Shown one piece after another: positions 59,650 to 64,000 of a stretch of 64,000 bases of DNA (position 1 is its first letter; the number at the start of each line of letters is the position of its first letter). The notes under the pieces were generated by a model. That model saw only the letters and a program-made list of their open reading frames with translations, made no database searches and was not told the origin of the DNA. Source of the DNA: Collinsella sp. AM33-4BH (GTDB lineage: Bacteria > Actinomycetota > Coriobacteriia > Coriobacteriales > Coriobacteriaceae); assembly GCF_003469205.1 (NCBI RefSeq), contig NZ_QSIN01000003.1, positions 62,001 through 126,000 on the forward strand, given 5' to 3'. The translations under genes and the position numbers were made by a program.

Positions 59650-59946
59650 ATGGGAAGCAAAAAGCGAGCCGCCTGGTCAAAGACCAAAAGTGAGTTTTTG
59701 GGCGCTGCCACCGGCGGCGATATGAGCGACCTTTTTGCGCGCGAGGACGAGCGCCGCGACGCCCTGGACGCCGAACGCGATGAGGCCTGGCGCTACAAAT
59801 CGTGCGAGCGCAAAAACCGCTACGACACACGCGCCGAGGCCGAGGCCGTTATGGCCGACTGCGAAAACCACGGGCGTCGTGGCTTGGCCTGCTATAAATG
59901 CGAATACTGCGGCGGATGGCACCTGACGTCCCACCCTTGGAAATAG
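59650..59946 (+). CDS. Small zinc-ribbon-like protein
   Basis: 98 aa. Charged helical N-terminal part with an acidic centre (LFAREDERRDALDAERDEAWRY) and a C-terminal CKxxCxxWHLTSHPW segment (YKCEYCGGWHLTSH). Two Cys and two His could bind zinc. Function unknown. AAGGAG precedes ATG 59650. It is divergent from the GNAT gene. Confidence 0.72.
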   Translation: MGSKKRAAWSKTKSEFLGAATGGDMSDLFAREDERRDALDAERDEAWRYKSCERKNRYDTRAEAEAVMADCENHGRRGLACYKCEYCGGWHLTSHPWK

Positions 59947-59994
59947 GCCCCGCATCGGCGCGGCGCTCACGCAGCACCGGCCATCGCGCGCAGG

Positions 59995-60699
59995 CTACGG
60001 GCGCGGCGGCACCAAAACATCGTAACGAACGGCCTTGCCCGCAAGCTGATAGCTCGGCTTAACGCCGGCAAGCAGCGGCCCCTTCACCGGTCGCTTGATA
60101 ACAACCTTGCGCGGGCGCGGCGCAAGCGCAGCTTCGACCAGTGTCTCCTCATCGGCGCACGGCTGCTCCAAATGGTGCAAGAGCTGGAACTTCTTTTTAA
60201 CCGCCGCGCTCTTGGTGCGCTCGGGAAACATGGGGTCCAGATACACCACATCGGGAGCCGCGAGCTCACCGTGCTCGACCAGCTCAGCCGTATGGCGAAG
60301 GCCGGCAATGCTGTCCTCGCCCGCATGTAAGCGCATGCGCGACACGGCAGCCGCAAGCGCCGGATCATCTGCCGCGCGATCCAGGGCATCTTTAAGGAGC
60401 ACCGCGATCACGCAATCCTGCTCATACAAATCGACGGTAAAGCCCGCGGCGGCCAGCAGCAGCGAATCCTCGCCAAAGCCTGCCGTGGCGTCAATCGCCC
60501 ATGGGCTCTCGATGCCTTTTGTGCGCGCAGCTTTCACCAGCAGCTCTTGCTGCAGACGGCCCTGCTTGAGCCTTGGAAGCATGCGGGCAAAATCGGCACG
60601 CAGCTCCATCGCGCCGTCGGTGAGCGTGAGGCCCTCGGGCTTCCCGATCAGCTCAAGCCCCGCGGCCCGAGCAACAGAAAAGGGATCGATGACGCCCAT
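59995..60699 (-). CDS. rsmJ: 16S rRNA m2G1516 methyltransferase RsmJ
   Basis: 234 aa. Class I methyltransferase with WAIDATAGFGEDSLLLAAAGF (SAM motif), DVVYLDPMFPERTKSAAVKKK and VVIKRPVKGPLL. RsmJ methylates G1516 of 16S rRNA. ATG 60699 has AAGGAG upstream. It follows a 47-codon membrane ORF by 63 nt on the same strand. Confidence 0.85.
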   Translation of the reverse strand: MGVIDPFSVARAAGLELIGKPEGLTLTDGAMELRADFARMLPRLKQGRLQQELLVKAARTKGIESPWAIDATAGFGEDSLLLAAAGFTVDLYEQDCVIAVLLKDALDRAADDPALAAAVSRMRLHAGEDSIAGLRHTAELVEHGELAAPDVVYLDPMFPERTKSAAVKKKFQLLHHLEQPCADEETLVEAALAPRPRKVVIKRPVKGPLLAGVKPSYQLAGKAVRYDVLVPPRP

Positions 60700-60762
60700 G
60701 GACACTCCTTCACAAGCAAAATGAATACGTGAGCGCCGCCCCTGTCGGCACTCAACCGTCCG

Positions 60763-60906
60763 CTATTGTCCCACATGCGACATGGCCCACAGCATCCCAA
60801 TGCAAAGCACCGCCATCAATCCCGTGCATACGGCAGCGATCACGGAATCGCTCATGCGCCTTCCCAACGACCGCGACTCGCGCACTTGCCCTGTTCCGTA
60901 CATCAT
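60763..60906 (-). CDS. Small membrane ORF (47 aa)
   Basis: 47 aa: MMYGTGQVRESRSLGRRMSD, then a hydrophobic helix VIAAVCTGLMAVLCIGMLWA, then MSHVGQ. AAGGAGGAGCC directly precedes the ATG at 60906. One membrane span with a basic cytoplasmic N-terminus is predicted. It lies just upstream of rsmJ and may be co-transcribed. Function unknown. Confidence 0.62.
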   Translation of the reverse strand: MMYGTGQVRESRSLGRRMSDSVIAAVCTGLMAVLCIGMLWAMSHVGQ

Positions 60907-61205
60907 GGCTCCTCCTTAGACCAACTCCTTGTTACGCCTTCATCATCGCAGCGCCGCACATGAGCTGCCATCGATTTGACTTACGCCCAGCTTTCCTTTT
61001 TGAAAGGTTGGCTGTGCAGGCCCCAAGCGCTTTCAGGCGCATGCTTACCCTTCCCGCTCTCGGCGGCAGCGTCGTTAACACCGGTACCTTTGTCATCGTG
61101 GTGTACGAGCCGTTCTTTGTTCAGCAGGCTCACGCCGTTAAGGCCGAGAACAAGGATCGCCTGTAGGCACCCATCTCCCACAGCCCCCTGCAATCAAGCA
61201 ACTAA

Positions 61206-61243
61206 AAAGGGCCGATCGCGTTACTGCGCGATCGGCCCTTTAC
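61206..61243. terminator. Strong terminator hairpin
   Basis: AAAGGGCCGATCGCG and CGCGATCGGCCCTTT form a 15-bp stem, with no gene clearly ending into it; it may mark a lost gene. Confidence 0.75.
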
Positions 61244-61257
61244 GTTTGCCCAGATAA

Positions 61258-61294
61258 AACCTGCCAAAACAAACCTGTCCCTTTTTGGCAGGTT
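61258..61294. repeat. REP-like palindrome with CCTGTCCC loop (61 kb copy)
   Basis: AACCTGCCAAAA and TTTTGGCAGGTT arms; the flanks also match the 12.5 kb copy. Confidence 0.75.
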
Positions 61295-61520
61295 GTTAGC
61301 TGTGGCGGTACTCGGCGATGATGAAGTCGGTATCGGTCTGAAGGGTGTCCAGGACCTAACGTCCATCGCAGCATGCTGACATCTATTTAGCAATAAAGTG
61401 CCCGATGCCGACAGATTTTATCCTCCGCCTCAACCCTTTGTTTACCTGCCGCTTCACGACTATTCCACAGTTACCCGTCCATATCATTAAAGAACTGAAC
61501 AATCGTCGTGAGGAATGCAA

Positions 61521-62360
61521 ATGGACCATTCAGTCACACGCCGAAATGCCTGCCGGCTGGCAATCTCGGCAACCGGAGCCGCACTTGCAGCCATGTTGCT
61601 ACCAGCCTGCTCAAACGGCAATTCCGGCATGCCTGGCAAGGGCAAGCTGAGTGTAGGCGTCCGCTCGGATATCGTCGGGTTTAGCGAACGTAACCCCAAC
61701 AACGGCAAGTACTACGGATTCGAAATCGACCTCGCCAACGAGCTGGCAAACCGTCTCGGTTATGGAGACTGTTCGTTTATAACCGTAACGCCCGAGACGC
61801 GCGAAGAAATGCTCTCGTCGGGAAAAGTCGATTGTCTGATTGCTTGCTACTCGATAAGCGACGAACGCAAAAAGCTGTTTGACTTCTCTCCCGCCTATTA
61901 CACCGATTCGGTAATTCTTGTTGTCGAAAACACATCGCTCATTCAATCCTTTTCCCAGCTTGAAGGCGGAACAATTGGCACGGTAGCCGGAACGAACGCC
62001 GCACCTCAACTTGCCGCGAAGTTTTTGGAACTGGGGCTTTCGGACGGCATACCCCGGCAACAGGATGCCGAGAGCGGCAGCATCGACTACGACACATGGC
62101 ATCTAAGCCAATACGCGAGCTACGCCGAGCTTTCCCAAGCATTGGAAGCCGGCGACGTCGACGCCATGGCGACGGACGGCGCAATTGCCAAAACCTATCT
62201 CGATGGCGAGCGCACCGTCCTGCCCGATTTTGGCATCAACCCACAGCGTTATGCCGTCGCAACGAAGAAGGGCTCTGAGCTTTCGCCTAAGATTGCCGCC
62301 GAAGTGCGCTCAATGCTCAAAGACAAAACAGTCGATAAGCTCATCAATAAATGGAACTAA
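61521..62360 (+). CDS. Amino-acid ABC transporter-type binding lipoprotein
   Basis: 279 aa. Signal peptide with RR at 8-9 and lipobox LPAC, lipidated Cys30, then a type-3 solute-binding fold: KLSVGVRSDIVGFSERNP, YYGFEIDLANELANRLGY, DFSPAYYTDSVILVV and the GTIGTVAGTNA segment. It binds a polar amino acid or similar ligand at the outer membrane face. ATG 61521 has GAGGA upstream. No permease follows; instead a sensor protein starts 12 nt later, which suggests a ligand-sensing role. Confidence 0.87.
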   Translation: MDHSVTRRNACRLAISATGAALAAMLLPACSNGNSGMPGKGKLSVGVRSDIVGFSERNPNNGKYYGFEIDLANELANRLGYGDCSFITVTPETREEMLSSGKVDCLIACYSISDERKKLFDFSPAYYTDSVILVVENTSLIQSFSQLEGGTIGTVAGTNAAPQLAAKFLELGLSDGIPRQQDAESGSIDYDTWHLSQYASYAELSQALEAGDVDAMATDGAIAKTYLDGERTVLPDFGINPQRYAVATKKGSELSPKIAAEVRSMLKDKTVDKLINKWN

Positions 62361-62372
62361 GGGAGCCTACCC

Positions 62373-64000
62373 ATGTCCAAGCGATTAAAAAAGAAGTCTG
62401 TGGCGCTTGCCGTTGCCGTAACCGTCTGCGCATTGGCGATGGGACTCCTACTCGCCTCGATGCAAACGCGTCTATCGCAAGAGGAATACGCTCTGGAATT
62501 TGATCGCGTTGCCGCCGAACTCCCCGATCTCGTTAAAACGGCTCGGGCGGAAACGAAAGACAACACCCAAACATTTGATGACCTGTATCGCACGCGCGCC
62601 GCAAGCATCGCATTTATGGCGGCTAACGATGCCGGTTACGAAGCGACCGATGTCAAAATGGCCGAACTCAAGGACCTGCTCAAGGTCGATAACGTTCTCG
62701 TCGCCCGACGCGACGGCTCTATCATCGCCAAGGCAGCTGACACCAAAGCCGATTTTAGCCGCGCCCGCTTCAACCAGCTACGTCAGTGCTTCGAGACCGG
62801 CAAGCCCTCCGATCCGGTTGAGGTCGATCTTCCCGATCAAGACTGGCTCATGCGATACTATGCCGCCAAAATCGATGACGACACCATGGCCATCGTAGAA
62901 CAAAATCCCCAAGAGCTGCACGCCCTTGTCAAGGACACCGGATCGACCGAGAGCATGCTCAAGAACATCTCACTCGGCAGCCACGGATTTGTCCTCGCCG
63001 TATCGGCAAAAACGCATCTGATCACCTACCATCCCGACCAGAACATGATAGGTACCGATGCACTCGACAACGGCATCGATATTAGCAATCTTGAGGACGG
63101 CAAAACATTCTTCACTTCCGTCAAGAACACAAGCCTGTACTGTCGCGTCAAGTTGGTCGATGACACCTATTACATTCTCGCCATTCCCGAAAGCGACACC
63201 GCCACCGCACGCAACATCACCGTGGGCGTCATCCTCTTTGCCTTCATCGCAATCGTCGCCGCCGTGGCGCTCTATGACCTGTTTGTCCTTGCGGATGACG
63301 AGCATAGCGACCAAAGCGATCACGAATACGTCAAGATCGGTCGCAACCTTAGGTTTAACCCCGCCGTGGGCAGGCGCGCAACAGCCTTGTCCGTTGCAGG
63401 ACTCGTCTTGCTCCTGGCGGTAACCTTCTATATGCAAACGCTCTTTGCCCTTTCGAGCCAAGCGACGGTCAATCGAGAGCGCGTAGAGCAGATTGATCAA
63501 ACGCTCAAAAACAATGCAATGCGCGAGGATGAACTTACGAGGCAATATAGTGACCACTACGCCACTACCTGCCATATTATCGCCTACATCGTTGAGCACA
63601 ATCCAGAGCTCGCCACGCGAGCCGATCTGCACAGCTTGGCAGAAACGCTTGGCGTCGAGTCAATTTACCTCTACGACGGCGACGGCAATATGACGAGCTC
63701 GAGCACGTCACAACGATCCTATAGTCTTTCGACCAAGTACGGCGACTCCTCCTACGAGTTCCGCTCGCTTTTGGGCGGCAAGGATGAGTATATACAGCCC
63801 CTCTCTATCAACAGAACCACTGGCGAGACATATCAGTACATCGGCGTCGCACTCTACGATCAAGATGGCATTGCAGACGGAATCGCTCAGATTGCCGTGC
63901 GCCCTATGCGCTTAGAAGAAATGCTCAAGAGCACCAAGATCGGCGTGGTGCTCGACGGCATCAAGGCGGGCGCCGGAGGCTTCGCCTTTGCAATCGAGAA
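62373..64000 (+). CDS. Membrane sensor protein with two extracytoplasmic domains (C-terminus beyond window)
   Basis: First 542 residues; the frame is open to the window end. TM1 at about 9-30 (VALAVAVTVCALAMGLLLASM), an outside Cache-like domain (about 31-280, with GSHGFVLAVSAKTHLITYHPDQNMIG), TM2 at about 281-303, a linker, TM3 at about 338-357 and a second outside domain (from about 358, with GVESIYLYDGDG and AGAGGFAFAIE). GGGAG precedes ATG 62373, 12 nt after the lipoprotein gene. The output domain (kinase, phosphatase, GGDEF or chemoreceptor) is not in the window. Confidence 0.82.
   Translation, partial: MSKRLKKKSVALAVAVTVCALAMGLLLASMQTRLSQEEYALEFDRVAAELPDLVKTARAETKDNTQTFDDLYRTRAASIAFMAANDAGYEATDVKMAELKDLLKVDNVLVARRDGSIIAKAADTKADFSRARFNQLRQCFETGKPSDPVEVDLPDQDWLMRYYAAKIDDDTMAIVEQNPQELHALVKDTGSTESMLKNISLGSHGFVLAVSAKTHLITYHPDQNMIGTDALDNGIDISNLEDGKTFFTSVKNTSLYCRVKLVDDTYYILAIPESDTATARNITVGVILFAFIAIVAAVALYDLFVLADDEHSDQSDHEYVKIGRNLRFNPAVGRRATALSVAGLVLLLAVTFYMQTLFALSSQATVNRERVEQIDQTLKNNAMREDELTRQYSDHYATTCHIIAYIVEHNPELATRADLHSLAETLGVESIYLYDGDGNMTSSSTSQRSYSLSTKYGDSSYEFRSLLGGKDEYIQPLSINRTTGETYQYIGVALYDQDGIADGIAQIAVRPMRLEEMLKSTKIGVVLDGIKAGAGGFAFAIE

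Larger units (their letters stand above)
60907..61520. other. Intergenic region upstream of the binding-protein gene
   Basis: 614 bp with no supported gene. About 60993-61166 on the plus strand is open with regular codon use (ending NKDRL, stop), but has no ribosome binding site or recognised family. A short minus-strand tail ending AEYRHS plus stop sits 2 nt from a REP-like palindrome. A strong terminator and the palindrome are listed separately. Confidence 0.5.

Noticed and set aside
60993-61166. Possible short gene ending NKDRL
   Set aside because: Codon use is plausible, but start, ribosome binding site and family are missing. Kept only as a note in the intergenic entry.

Overview
The window looks like a chromosomal segment of an anaerobic gut actinobacterium of the Coriobacteriia, most probably Collinsella. 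This is an inference from the moderately high G+C, dense coding, the mix of phosphotransferase (PTS) permeases, bile salt hydrolase, reverse rubrerythrin and PLP/thiamine salvage genes, and short palindromic repeats at gene ends. No rRNA or tRNA gene was recognised, and there is no complete insertion sequence, prophage or CRISPR array.

Layout. 1-3.1 kb: BglG/LicT-type antiterminator, a RAT/terminator leader, a PTS IIBC permease and a ChbG-like deacetylase cut by the window edge. 3.1-7.7 kb: phosphoesterase, small charged protein, aldehyde and alcohol dehydrogenases, reverse rubrerythrin. 7.7-12.8 kb: two copies of a 123-bp terminal-inverted-repeat element around an orphan nuclease-like gene, then pdxR divergent from pdxST and a palindrome-rich intergenic region. 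12.7-16.8 kb: MarR-like protein with an RGG tail, MFS exporter, deformylase, LysR regulator. 16.9-22 kb: a catabolic operon of amidohydrolase, two ceramidase-like hydrolases and a PTS permease. 22-30 kb: HTH-aminotransferase fusion, LysR/EamA pair, Kup, bile salt hydrolase and a deformylase-like protein lacking the catalytic Glu. 30-36 kb: purine permease and a tandemly duplicated surface protein, the first copy frameshifted. 36-43 kb: uracil permease, MetE-like enzyme with LysR, HAD phosphatase, TPP-riboswitch thiamine operon, and a 62-bp-periodic palindrome array. 43-49 kb: patatin and two c-di-GMP proteins, one split at a C10 tract. 49-59 kb: flavoprotein, ArsC-like, CobW, TrmL, a short UvrA, AAA ATPase and a Tet(M)-like GTPase, with REP-like palindromes on stop codons. 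59-64 kb: MscL with zinc ribbon, GNAT, zinc-ribbon protein, RsmJ, a 47-aa membrane ORF, an amino-acid binding lipoprotein and a large sensor protein cut by the window end.

Themes. Sugar uptake is by glucose-family IIBC permeases lacking their own IIA domain, each next to specialised hydrolases. Cofactors are handled by PLP synthesis and thiamine salvage. c-di-GMP signalling appears to include a switchable member. The strongest candidates for undescribed biology are the poly-C split diguanylate cyclase, repeats that supply stop codons to the genes they abut, the PTS/ceramidase-like operon, the HTH-aminotransferase fusion with an internal ribosome binding site and an operator array, and the MarR-RGG fusion. 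All calls were made by reading the sequence, without database searches.
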